A stretch of DNA of 64,000 bases, from NCBI RefSeq assembly GCF_900176035.1, contig NZ_FWWT01000022.1:1-64000 (forward strand), in the 5' to 3' direction. Positions within the stretch are counted from its first letter, which is position 1. Each line of letters opens with the position of its first letter. The stretch comes from Desulfonispora thiosulfatigenes DSM 11270 (GTDB taxonomy: Bacteria > Bacillota > Peptococcia > Peptococcales > Desulfonisporaceae). The notes under the pieces were generated by a model, which did no database searches, was not told the origin of the DNA, and saw only the letters and a program-made list of their open reading frames with translations. The translations under genes were made by a program, and so were the position numbers. Shown one piece after another: positions 9,182 through 19,612 of this stretch.

Positions 9182-9621
9182 TTGGTTTTTTGGTTAACAG
9201 CCGTAATAATTTTAATTTTAGATCAAGGAAGTAAGTATTTGATTAAAAGTAATTTTAATTTATTTGATAGTGTACCTTTAATACCCAATATTTTTCATCT
9301 AACGTATATTGAAAATCCTGGTGCTGCTTTTGGTATGTTAGCTCATAAACGACTTTTTTTTATTTTAATCACATTTGTCATATTAGCAATTATTTTTTAT
9401 TTATATATGAAAATGGGGAAAAGTAACAAGGTCTTAGATATCTCCCTTGGGTTAGTAGTTGGTGGAGCAATAGGTAATCTACTAGATAGATTATTAACTG
9501 GAACTGTAACAGATTTTTTTGATTTTAGGGTTTTTCCAATTTTCAATATAGCTGATTCTGCAATAGTTATTGGGATGATAATAGTTGCTTATCAATTTAT
9601 AATTAAGGGAGAGGAATTTTA

Positions 9622-9622
<1 letters not shown>
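9182..9622 (+). CDS. lspA: lipoprotein signal peptidase (signal peptidase II)
   Basis: A membrane aspartic protease (146 residues, four predicted membrane segments) that cleaves the signal peptide of prolipoproteins after lipidation. Family signatures are present: IENPGAAFGML, GNLLDRLLTGTVTDFFDF and FNIADSAIVIG; the Asp residues in the last two are the catalytic pair. It starts TTG at 9182 and overlaps rluD by one base, the common lspA-rluD pairing. An extended -10-like TGATATACT lies at 9138-9145. Confidence 0.95.
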
Positions 9623-11087
<1,465 letters not shown>

Positions 11088-11125
11088 AATAGATTATTAA
11101 CAACAAAATAATGGGGGTAATAAAT

Positions 11126-12037
11126 TTGATTAATGATAGCCTTAAAGTTTTTATGCAAGTAGTTGACAAAAATAGTTTCTCTAAGGCGGCTAAAGCACTC
11201 TCCCTAACTCAACCAGCGGTAAGTTTTCAGATTCATACATTAGAACAATACTATGGTACTGTATTGTTTGACCGTGTTAATAGAAATATTTCTTTAACTG
11301 TAGCAGGAGAGTTATTGCTTAAATATGCTAAGAAAATGATTCAATTACAATCTGAAATTGAAAATAGTATTGAAGATTTAACAGGTACTATTAAAGGTAA
11401 ATTAGTTGTAGGTGGAAGTACTACTGTTGGAGAGTTTATTTTGCCTCCACTAGTTGGTAATTTTAAAAAGAAATTTACACAAGTAGATATAAGACTATGT
11501 ATCAATAATTCTAAAGAAACTGAAAGAATGGTTTTAAATGATATTATTGATATAGGAATAATAGAAGGACCTGCAAGTTCTGAAGATTTAATTAAAGAAA
11601 AATTTATAGATGATGAATTAGTTCTTGTTACATCAACAAATCACCCGTGGGCTAGTATAGATGATATTTCAGTATTCAAACTTAAAGATTATCCTTTTAT
11701 ATGTAGAGAAAAAGGATCAGGGACTAGACATGTAATTGAAAGTACTTTAAAAGAAGTAGGATTTCCTTTGGAAAATCTAAATGTTGCTATGGAATTAGGG
11801 AGTACATCAGCAATCACAGCTGCGGTAAAAAATGATTTAGGTATGTCTATTATTTCAAAATGGGCTGCTAGAGAAATGGTAGAAGAAGGACTATTATCTA
11901 CTACTAAACTTGACGAAACTAAGTTTACGAGACAATTTACAATTATCATGAAAAAAGATAAATTTAGAACTCATGCTATAGAGGAGTTTTTAGGGTTTTT
12001 AAATACTGATAAATTAAAGAGGATTGCTAAAGATTAA
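11126..12037 (+). CDS. LysR-family transcriptional regulator (copy 1)
   Basis: A LysR-type regulator with an N-terminal winged helix-turn-helix (SFSKAAKALSLTQPAVSFQI) and a C-terminal substrate-binding fold. The open frame reaches ATG 11111, but TTG 11126 has the GGGGGT site and aligns with the start of the neighbouring paralogue (LINDSLKVF against MLNDSIRVF), so I take 11126. It is 70 bases upstream of a close paralogue on the same strand. Inducer and targets are unknown; CysB/CysL-like effector domains often sense sulfur or redox metabolites. Confidence 0.85.
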   Translation: MINDSLKVFMQVVDKNSFSKAAKALSLTQPAVSFQIHTLEQYYGTVLFDRVNRNISLTVAGELLLKYAKKMIQLQSEIENSIEDLTGTIKGKLVVGGSTTVGEFILPPLVGNFKKKFTQVDIRLCINNSKETERMVLNDIIDIGIIEGPASSEDLIKEKFIDDELVLVTSTNHPWASIDDISVFKLKDYPFICREKGSGTRHVIESTLKEVGFPLENLNVAMELGSTSAITAAVKNDLGMSIISKWAAREMVEEGLLSTTKLDETKFTRQFTIIMKKDKFRTHAIEEFLGFLNTDKLKRIAKD

Positions 12038-12107
12038 GTATTCTCTATATATTATAATATTAAATAAATTCTGAAAATAGAATAGCATTCAAGGAAGGAT
12101 GGAATAA

Positions 12108-13019
12108 ATGTTAAATGATAGCATAAGAGTTTTTTTAACCGTTGTAGATAAAAAAAGTTTTTCTAAAGCTGCAAAAGCTTTGTTCCTAACACAACCTGCA
12201 GTTAGTTTTCAAATTCAAACATTAGAAGAGTATTATAGTACAAGATTATTTGATCGAATTAATAGACATATCTCTTTAACTGAATCTGGAAAATTATTAC
12301 TTGATTATTCTGATAAAATGACCGAATTACAATCAGATCTGGAAAGAGAAATGCAGGAACTTACGGGTACTGTAAAAGGACGTTTATTAGTTGGTGCAAG
12401 TACAACTATTGGTGAATATCTAGCGCCGCAGTTATTAGGTGCATTTAAAAAGAAATATCCTGAGGTTGATCTAATTTTAGAAGTTGGTAATACAGAGGAT
12501 ATAGAAAGTAAAATACATTCAACTAATCTAGATATTGGATTAGTTGAAGGACCAGTTACAGGTAAGGATATCGAAAAAGAGTTCTTTATTGAAGACCATC
12601 TTTGTGTAATAACTAGTGTCAATCATCCTTGGGCAAAAGAGAAAAGTATATCTATTTTCGAATTAGATAAATATCCTTTAATCTCTAGAGAAAAAGGATC
12701 AGGTACACGTAAGGTATATGAAGATGGTTTAAAAAAGGCAGGTTTTCCTCCAAATAATCTTAATATTAGTATGGAATTTGGAAGTACTAATGCTATTAAG
12801 GCGGCTGTAGCTAACGATTTAGGTATATCAATTATTTCTAAATGGGCTGCTAAAGAAAAAGCAAAGTTAGGAAGAATTGCTAAAATGGATTTACAAGAAG
12901 TAGAACTTGAAAGACCATTTAATATTATTTATCATAAGAAAAAGTTTCATAGTCAAGCTACAGATGGTTTCTTGAAGTTTTTAAAATCGGATGAAGCTTT
13001 GGAAATTTTAGAACAATAA
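12108..13019 (+). CDS. LysR-family transcriptional regulator (copy 2)
   Basis: 303 residues, a paralogue of the preceding gene throughout its length: matching HTH (SFSKAAKALFLTQPAVSFQI), the same ISREKGSGTRKVYE ligand-site segment (ICREKGSGTRHVIE in copy 1) and the same ISIISKWAAKE stretch. It starts ATG at 12108 after AAGGAAGG. The pair looks like an old tandem duplication that has diverged, mostly in the effector domain. A terminator separates it from the flavoprotein gene downstream, a possible target. Confidence 0.9.
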   Translation: MLNDSIRVFLTVVDKKSFSKAAKALFLTQPAVSFQIQTLEEYYSTRLFDRINRHISLTESGKLLLDYSDKMTELQSDLEREMQELTGTVKGRLLVGASTTIGEYLAPQLLGAFKKKYPEVDLILEVGNTEDIESKIHSTNLDIGLVEGPVTGKDIEKEFFIEDHLCVITSVNHPWAKEKSISIFELDKYPLISREKGSGTRKVYEDGLKKAGFPPNNLNISMEFGSTNAIKAAVANDLGISIISKWAAKEKAKLGRIAKMDLQEVELERPFNIIYHKKKFHSQATDGFLKFLKSDEALEILEQ

Positions 13020-13087
13020 AACCAGTATTTAAGGATTATTTATAAACCTTTTCCTGCCTGCGTTATTTTAGGTAAATATTTTTCATT

Positions 13088-13121
13088 AAAAATATCATCT
13101 TTTAAAGATGGTATTTTTTTA
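13088..13121 (+). terminator. terminator after the second LysR gene
   Basis: AAAAATATCATCTTT pairs with AAAGATGGTATTTTT (one G-T pair), ending in a T run. Confidence 0.8.
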
Positions 13122-13171
13122 TGCGCATTATTTTTAGTTTTTATTACAAACTAAAAGGAAGAGGTGATGAA

Positions 13172-14047
13172 ATGGATATTCCTAAAATAGATATTTTAGT
13201 GATTGGATGTGGACCAGCTGGTATGTCAGCTGCGATAAATGCTACCATAAGAAAGAAAAAAACTATTATTTATGGAGGTAGTTTTTGCAGTCAAAAATTA
13301 AACAAAGCACCACATATAGATAATTATTTGGGTTGTTATGATATATCTGGTGAAGATTTAAGGAGAAAGTATTTAAATCATATTGAAAAATTTGGTATTG
13401 AAATAGTAAATGAGAAAATTGATAGTATCTATATTTCTAAAGATGAATTTAATGTAGTTTCAAAAGGTAAGGTCTTAATTTGCAAATCCATTATTTTAGC
13501 AGTAGGAATAGAGACTGTTGGCTATTTGCCTAATGAGCAAAATTTACTAGGCAAAGGCGTATCTTATTGTGCTACTTGTGATGGAGGGTTATATAAAAAT
13601 AAAGTAGTAGGTGTAGTTGGTTATAATAAAAAGGCAGAGGAAGAACTAAAGTTTTTAGAAGGATTAGCTAAGCAAGTTTACTATATACCGATGTATAAAG
13701 AGATAGGTGAAGTAGGATCTACTACAACAATTATAAAAGAAAAGCCACAAGAAATAATAGGTAAAGAAAAATTAGAAGGTATTTTAATTAATGATGAGAT
13801 TATTAATTTAGAAGGTCTTTTTTTACTAAAAGAAACAATTCCACCGAAAGATTTATTACAAGGATTAAATATAGATGATAAAGATATAGTTGTAAATAGA
13901 AAAATGGAAACTAATATTCCAGGTGTATATGCTGCTGGAGATGTTACCGGTGAACCTTATCAACTTGCTAAAGCTGTTGGAGAAGGAGCTATAGCAGGGT
14001 TAAGTGCTGCAGCTTATTTAGAAGGTAAAGAAAAAAGGTTGGATTAA
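13172..14047 (+). CDS. thioredoxin-reductase-like flavoprotein lacking NADPH motifs
   Basis: A 291-residue flavoprotein of the low-molecular-weight thioredoxin reductase fold. FAD-binding GCGPAGMSA is at residues 12-20, the redox-active disulfide is C133-A-T-C136, and the FAD-binding GDVTGEP is near the C-terminus. The central domain, which in standard TrxB has a GGGDSA loop and an HRR motif for NADPH, reads GVVGYNKKAEEE and YYIPMYKE instead, and is short. This resembles the pyridine-nucleotide-independent, ferredoxin-linked thioredoxin reductases known from clostridia, but membership is inferred. ATG 13172 has an AGGAAGAGGTG site; the 17 codons upstream are probably not translated. Its stop overlaps that of rqcH. 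Confidence 0.8.
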   Translation: MDIPKIDILVIGCGPAGMSAAINATIRKKKTIIYGGSFCSQKLNKAPHIDNYLGCYDISGEDLRRKYLNHIEKFGIEIVNEKIDSIYISKDEFNVVSKGKVLICKSIILAVGIETVGYLPNEQNLLGKGVSYCATCDGGLYKNKVVGVVGYNKKAEEELKFLEGLAKQVYYIPMYKEIGEVGSTTTIIKEKPQEIIGKEKLEGILINDEIINLEGLFLLKETIPPKDLLQGLNIDDKDIVVNRKMETNIPGVYAAGDVTGEPYQLAKAVGEGAIAGLSAAAYLEGKEKRLD

Positions 14048-14062
14048 TCCAACCTTTTTTCT
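14029..14062. terminator. bidirectional terminator, perfect 34-base palindrome over two stop codons
   Basis: Positions 14029-14045 are the exact reverse complement of 14046-14062. The A/T-rich arms give a T run in both directions. It holds the last codons and stops of the flavoprotein gene (plus) and rqcH (minus), which overlap at 14044-14047. Confidence 0.88.
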
Positions 14063-15813
14063 AAGAGTTTATTGATATTTTCTTCATTAGGTGTGATATA
14101 AATTGTTTTTTGGTTTTCATAAATTACCATTCCAGGTTTAACTCCATTTGGTTTTTTAACATGTTTTACTAAGGTATAATCAACTGGAACTTGAGAAGAA
14201 TTACGAGCCTTGCTAAAATATGCTGCTATCTCAGCGCTAGTTTCTAAAACATGAGCGGGTATTTCTTTATTTTCAGGGTTTTTAATTATAACATGTGAAC
14301 CAGGTATGTCTTTAGTATGAAGCCATGTATCTAAAGATCTTCCAATCTTAAAGGTTACATAATCATTTTGTTTATTATTTTTTCCAAAATAGACTTGAAA
14401 ATCATCTATTATAAGGCTAAGTGGAGCATTTTGTTTGAAAGCTTTTTCTTTCTTTTTAGATATTTTCTTTTTAAGATAACTTTCTTCTTCCATTTCAATC
14501 CGTATTTCTTGTAAATCAATTAAATTATCTGCTTTTTGCAAGCTGTGGGCGATGGTTTCTAAATAATCAACTTCTTTATTTACTATATCAGCTTGTTCTT
14601 TAGATTTTTCCGCTCCAATTTTTGCCTTAGTATATTTATTAAAATACTTTTGTGCATTTTCATTTGGTGTTAAATGGGGATCCAGTGGAATTTCTATTAA
14701 TTCTTGTTGCTCAGAATAAAAGTTAGGAACTATAGCCTTATCACCTTGTTTTATTTGATAAAGGTTAGCTGTTAGCAATTCTCCCCAAATTTTGTATTTT
14801 TCGCATACTTTCCCATCTGAAATTTTTTCGTATTGTAGATTAAGTTTTTTTCCACATCGATCTAATTCTCGTTTAACTATTTTTTGTAAGTCGAGAACCT
14901 TCTGGCTTAGTACATTTTTATCTTCTTTTTGCCCAATATAAGTTTCAAGTAAATTACTCATACTTGGTAATGTTCTTTGCTCACTTGAAGCAAATTGATT
15001 TAATTCAAAAGGTGCAAAAGCAATAGGTATATCATTATCAAAAACAATTGTAGGTTTAAAATTATGAGTATCTAAAATTTCTTTGAGCCACGTTATAGAT
15101 TGAAAAAGTTTTGAGTATTCATATTGACCAAGAAATTCTAAACCAGTATTAGGATCAAGATTTGATCTAATTGAAATTTCTCTTGCAGTTTGGGGACTAA
15201 ATCCCGAAATAGTATTAATTAGAGCCTTGGTAATTGTTGTTTCAGGTGATAAATCTAAAAAGGCCTTTATTAAATCCTGCTCAGATAAATCTGTAGGAAG
15301 TTTTTTATTTTGGGGAGGTGGAGATACATATTCATAACCAGGTAGAACTTCACGATAACTGGTAGTTGAGGTTGTTAAACGTTTAATGCTGTCAATAATT
15401 AAGCCGGTTTCTGGGTTATACAAGATTATATTACTATGTTTACCCATGAACTCTCCAATTAAAACACGTTTCGCCTTTTCTCCTAGTTCATCTATAATCT
15501 CAAAGGTAAAAGAAACTACCCTTTCTAAACCATCTTGTTTAATTTCCAGAAGTCTAGCACCTTCTAAGTGCTTTCGTAAAACCATACAAAACAAAGGTGG
15601 AGTACTTGGATTTGACCTGGTTTTATCTGTTATATGAAAACGAGTTGTTTGTGGGTGGTTAGATACAAGTAATTTAAAAGATTTATTTGGTTTCCTAATT
15701 GATATAATAACTGTATTTTTATCTGGTTGATGAATTTTATCAACACGTCCAGTAGTTAATAAATGATTTAATTCGTGTGTTAAAGAATTAATAAGAATTC
15801 CATCTAGTGCCAT
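14044..15813 (-). CDS. rqcH: Rqc2 homologue RqcH (NFACT family, formerly fibronectin-binding protein A)
   Basis: 589 residues. The N-terminal NFACT-N domain (MALDGILINSLTHELNHLL), a central coiled-coil and the C-terminal NFACT-R domain (GRSLDTWLHTKDIPGSHVII) are in the usual order. In bacteria RqcH binds 50S subunits blocked with peptidyl-tRNA and recruits tRNA-Ala to add C-terminal alanine tails that mark the stalled peptide for degradation. ATG 15813 has a GGAGGTG site. It is transcribed away from the P-type ATPase and convergent with the flavoprotein gene, sharing a terminator and four bases of stop codon with it. Confidence 0.93.
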   Translation of the reverse strand: MALDGILINSLTHELNHLLTTGRVDKIHQPDKNTVIISIRKPNKSFKLLVSNHPQTTRFHITDKTRSNPSTPPLFCMVLRKHLEGARLLEIKQDGLERVVSFTFEIIDELGEKAKRVLIGEFMGKHSNIILYNPETGLIIDSIKRLTTSTTSYREVLPGYEYVSPPPQNKKLPTDLSEQDLIKAFLDLSPETTITKALINTISGFSPQTAREISIRSNLDPNTGLEFLGQYEYSKLFQSITWLKEILDTHNFKPTIVFDNDIPIAFAPFELNQFASSEQRTLPSMSNLLETYIGQKEDKNVLSQKVLDLQKIVKRELDRCGKKLNLQYEKISDGKVCEKYKIWGELLTANLYQIKQGDKAIVPNFYSEQQELIEIPLDPHLTPNENAQKYFNKYTKAKIGAEKSKEQADIVNKEVDYLETIAHSLQKADNLIDLQEIRIEMEEESYLKKKISKKKEKAFKQNAPLSLIIDDFQVYFGKNNKQNDYVTFKIGRSLDTWLHTKDIPGSHVIIKNPENKEIPAHVLETSAEIAAYFSKARNSSQVPVDYTLVKHVKKPNGVKPGMVIYENQKTIYITPNEENINKLLEKRLD

Positions 15814-15981
15814 ACTTACACCTCCTGTTTTAGAAGTATATCTTTTTTAAAACATCCTGTCTAGTTTTAACAATTTAGTAAGTGATTAATATTTTAACTT
15901 ATGATTCTTTACTCATTTTTTTATTTAGCCTTGCATAATAATTACTTAGTAATAATTTTGCAAAAAAGTGAGGGAGAAGGC

Positions 15982-18723
15982 GTGGAGTTAAAAGAGTGGC
16001 ACTACCGGGATAAAGATGATGTTTTGAAAGAATTTCAGGTTGATGAAAAAAAAGGTATTACTTATGTTGAAGCCATGAGAAGATTAGAATTAGTTGGTCA
16101 TAATGAATTACGTAAACAAAAAACAGTATCTCCAATTGTTGTTTTTTTTAATCAATTTAAAGACTTCATGATAATTATTTTATTAATGGCTACCCTAATA
16201 TCAGGAATGCTAGGTGAATATGCTGATGCAATAACAATTATAGCAATAGTATTTTTAAATGCAATTTTAGGTTTTGTGCAAGAATATAGGGCTGAAAAAT
16301 CTATGGAAGCGTTAAAAAAACTAATAGCACCTGATGCTTTAGTAATTAGAAATGGAGTAAAGGTTAAAATACCTGCTCGTGAACTTGTTCCAGGAGATAT
16401 TGTAGCTTTAGAAACAGGAGATATTGTTCCTGCAGATTTAAGAATACTAGAAGCAAATCAACTAGAAGTTGAAGAATCGGCATTAACAGGTGAATCTCTA
16501 CCTGTTAAAAAATGTACTAAAGCTATTAAAGAAAAAAATGTGGGTATTGGTGATAGATTAAATATGGGTTACTCTGGTACTACAGTAACCAGGGGAAAGG
16601 CACTAGGTGTAGTTGTTTATACTGGTATGGAAACGGAAATGGGGCAAATTGCTGGATTAATTCAGAAAGTTCAAGATGATACAACACCACTTCAAAAAAG
16701 ATTAGAGCAACTCGGAAAATGGTTAGTAGTTTTTTGTTTGGTAATTGTATTGGTAGTAGTAGTAACAGGTATTTTAAGAGGAGAAGATTTTTATGCAATG
16801 ATTTTAACAGGGGTTAGTTTAGCCGTTGCTGCAATCCCTGAAGGCTTACCAGCTATTGTTACTATTGCCTTAGCAGTAGGCGTGCAAAAAATGATTAAAA
16901 AGAATTCTATAATTAGAAAATTACCTGCAGTAGAAACATTAGGTTGTGCTACAGTAATTTGTTCAGATAAAACAGGTACATTAACTCAAAATGAAATGAC
17001 TGTACGTAAAGTATTTTTAGCTGATGAGGAAATAGATGTAACTGGAGAAGGTTATGAGCCAAAAGGTGAGTTTCATGGCGGAAATGACAAAAATAAAACT
17101 GCTTTACAGCTTTTATCTAAAATAGCAGCACTATGTAATGATTCCTCTCTAAATAAAAACGAGACTGCTATTACAGGACTGTTTAGAAATAACGATAAAA
17201 GTTCTTGGAAAATAATTGGAGATCCTACAGAAGGAGCATTATTAGTACTTGCAATGAAAGCAGGAATGTGGAGAGAAAAGATAGAAAATAAAGAAGAAAG
17301 AGTTTATAGCTTACCTTTTGATTCTACTCGTAAAAGAATGTCTGTTATTTATACAAATAATAAGCATTTAAATGTTTATACAAAGGGTGCCCCTGATATA
17401 ATCTTAGAAAGATGTAGTCATGTTTTATGGGAAGGCAAAATAACGCCTTTAACCGTACAACTAAGGGAGAAAATCTTATCTAATAATGATTACATGGCAA
17501 AACAAGCATTAAGGGTTTTAGGGCTTGCTTTTAAGGAACTTCCTAAAGGATATAAATATGAAGAAAATGAAAAGGAAATAGAGGATAATTTAGTATTTGT
17601 TGGTTTAGCAGGAATGATTGACCCTCCAAGAAATGAAGCTGCTGAAGCTGTGAGTACATGTAAAAAAGCAGGCATAAAAACTGTAATGATAACAGGAGAT
17701 CATAAAATTACCGCTCAAGCCGTAGCAAGTGAGCTGAAAATATATAATAAAGATGATCTTGTTTTAACTGGAAATGATTTAGATAATATGAGTGATAAAG
17801 AATTAAAAAGAGTAGTTAATAAGGTATCAGTATATGCTCGCGTATCCCCTAAACATAAATTAAGAATAGTGAAGGCATTAAAGAAACAAGGTCAAGTTGT
17901 AGCAATGACTGGTGATGGCGTAAATGATGCACCAGCAGTTAAAGAAGCTGATATTGGTATTTCAATGGGTATTTCAGGAACAGACGTTACAAAGGAGTCT
18001 TCTTCTATGATATTAGGAGATGACAATTTTGCTACAATTGTTTCAGCTGTTAAAGAAGGAAGGGCGATTTACGATAATATTCGTAAATTCATTAGATATC
18101 TATTATCATGTAATGTAGGAGAAGTTTTAACCATGTTTGTAGCAACACTAATAGGACTTCCGTTACCGCTACTTCCAATACAAATATTATGGGTTAATTT
18201 AGTTACAGATGGTTTACCTGCAATGGCTTTAGGTGTGGATCCAGCTGATCCAGATATAATGAAAAGGGATCCTCGTCACCCTAAAGAAAGTATTTTTGCT
18301 CATGGTTTATCCAGGAGAATAATAGTAAGAGGAACCTTAATTTGTATAAGTACATTAGCAGTGTTTATTATTGGCTTTTATACGAATAATTCAAATTTAG
18401 AATTAGCTAGAACGATGGCTTTTTCTGCGCTAGTATTTTCTCAATTATTTCATGTTTTTGATTGTAGGTCAGAAAAATATTCGATATTTGAAATAGGTTT
18501 ATTTTCTAATCCATTTTTAGTAGGAGCTGTTAGTTTTTCTGTTTTAATGCATTTAAGTGTAATTTATCTGCCTTTTTTACAACCTATTTTCAAAACTCAA
18601 AGTTTAGGTTTTTTTGATTGGTTTGTGATTTTAAGTATTTCTGCTGGTACGACAATTTTACAATTATTATATCGCTCTTTCAAAAGAGTTAGCTTAAGAA
18701 AAACAATTTTTTCAAAAGCTTAA
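15982..18723 (+). CDS. calcium-type P-type cation-transporting ATPase
   Basis: A 913-residue P2A-type ATPase: N-terminal actuator with LTGES, phosphorylation motif DKTGTLTQ with catalytic D329, a TGDGVNDAPA hinge, and about ten membrane segments. The PEGLPAI segment and WVNLVTDGLPAMALG place it with SERCA/PMCA-like Ca2+ pumps (Bacillus YloB type), which export Ca2+ from the cytoplasm. The frame is open to ATG 15901, but GTG 15982 follows a GAGGGAGAAGG site and gives the family N-terminus (ELKEWHYRDKDDVLKEF), so it is preferred. A hairpin follows the stop. Confidence 0.93.
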   Translation: MELKEWHYRDKDDVLKEFQVDEKKGITYVEAMRRLELVGHNELRKQKTVSPIVVFFNQFKDFMIIILLMATLISGMLGEYADAITIIAIVFLNAILGFVQEYRAEKSMEALKKLIAPDALVIRNGVKVKIPARELVPGDIVALETGDIVPADLRILEANQLEVEESALTGESLPVKKCTKAIKEKNVGIGDRLNMGYSGTTVTRGKALGVVVYTGMETEMGQIAGLIQKVQDDTTPLQKRLEQLGKWLVVFCLVIVLVVVVTGILRGEDFYAMILTGVSLAVAAIPEGLPAIVTIALAVGVQKMIKKNSIIRKLPAVETLGCATVICSDKTGTLTQNEMTVRKVFLADEEIDVTGEGYEPKGEFHGGNDKNKTALQLLSKIAALCNDSSLNKNETAITGLFRNNDKSSWKIIGDPTEGALLVLAMKAGMWREKIENKEERVYSLPFDSTRKRMSVIYTNNKHLNVYTKGAPDIILERCSHVLWEGKITPLTVQLREKILSNNDYMAKQALRVLGLAFKELPKGYKYEENEKEIEDNLVFVGLAGMIDPPRNEAAEAVSTCKKAGIKTVMITGDHKITAQAVASELKIYNKDDLVLTGNDLDNMSDKELKRVVNKVSVYARVSPKHKLRIVKALKKQGQVVAMTGDGVNDAPAVKEADIGISMGISGTDVTKESSSMILGDDNFATIVSAVKEGRAIYDNIRKFIRYLLSCNVGEVLTMFVATLIGLPLPLLPIQILWVNLVTDGLPAMALGVDPADPDIMKRDPRHPKESIFAHGLSRRIIVRGTLICISTLAVFIIGFYTNNSNLELARTMAFSALVFSQLFHVFDCRSEKYSIFEIGLFSNPFLVGAVSFSVLMHLSVIYLPFLQPIFKTQSLGFFDWFVILSISAGTTILQLLYRSFKRVSLRKTIFSKA

Positions 18724-18756
18724 AGTAAAGTGGCCTTAGCCACTTTACTTTAAGTT
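18721..18756 (+). terminator. hairpin after the Ca2+-type ATPase
   Basis: TAAAGTAAAGTGGC (from the stop codon) pairs with GCCACTTTACTTTA around a CTTA loop. The tail is weak in Ts, so termination may be partial and allow reading into dapF. Confidence 0.7.
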
Positions 18757-18781
18757 ATTATAATTTTAGGAGGAAATTTTC

Positions 18782-19612
18782 ATGAAATTCACCAAAATGC
18801 ATGGTTTAGGCAATGACTTTATTTTAGTAGATGCTATTACTGAACAAATAAAAGAGGATTATTCACATCTTAGTAGGAAGATATGTGATAGACATTTTGG
18901 CATAGGTGCTGATGGACTAATTTTAGTATTACCATCAGAAAAAGAAGATATTAAAATGCGTATTTTTAATCCAGATGGCAGCGAACCAGAAATGTGTGGA
19001 AATGGTTTAAGATGTTTTGCTAAATTTGTATATGAAAAAGGTATTGTATCTAAGAAAATTATGACAGTTGAAACTTTAGCAGGTACAATGATACCAGAAT
19101 TAATTTTAGATAATAATAAGGTTATAAATATTAAGGTTGACATGGGACAACCTATTTTAGAAAGATCCTTAATCCCGATGTTAGGGAATAGTGGACAAGT
19201 TATTGAAGAAACAATAATAGTAGAAGGTAAAGAATTCAAAGTAACAGCAGTTAGCATGGGGAATCCTCATTGTATAATATTCGTACCAGATATTAATGAA
19301 ATAGATATTTATAAATGGGGTCCATTAGTTGAAAGTCATGAACTTTTCCCCAATAAAACTAATGTTGAATTTGTCCAAATAATTAATGAAGAAAAGGTTA
19401 TTATGCGTGTCTGGGAGAGAGGAGCAGGAATAACTAATGCTTGCGGGACAGGTGCTTGTGCGACTTTAGTTGCAGCTAATCTTTCAGGAAAAACTAGTAA
19501 AAAGGCCGAGGTTCAGTTATTAGGAGGTAGCCTTTATATAGAGTGGCTTCTAAATGGACATGTCTTAATGACAGGTTCTGCTACAAACGTGTTTCAGGGG
19601 GAATACTTATGA
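18782..19612 (+). CDS. dapF: diaminopimelate epimerase
   Basis: Cytoplasmic cofactor-free racemase (276 residues) that turns LL-diaminopimelate into the meso form for peptidoglycan and lysine. The two catalytic cysteines are C72 (EMCGNGLRCF) and C221 (TNACGTGACAT). AGGAGG precedes ATG 18782. Its stop overlaps the yicC start (ATGA at 19609-19612), so the two are coupled. Confidence 0.97.
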   Translation: MKFTKMHGLGNDFILVDAITEQIKEDYSHLSRKICDRHFGIGADGLILVLPSEKEDIKMRIFNPDGSEPEMCGNGLRCFAKFVYEKGIVSKKIMTVETLAGTMIPELILDNNKVINIKVDMGQPILERSLIPMLGNSGQVIEETIIVEGKEFKVTAVSMGNPHCIIFVPDINEIDIYKWGPLVESHELFPNKTNVEFVQIINEEKVIMRVWERGAGITNACGTGACATLVAANLSGKTSKKAEVQLLGGSLYIEWLLNGHVLMTGSATNVFQGEYL

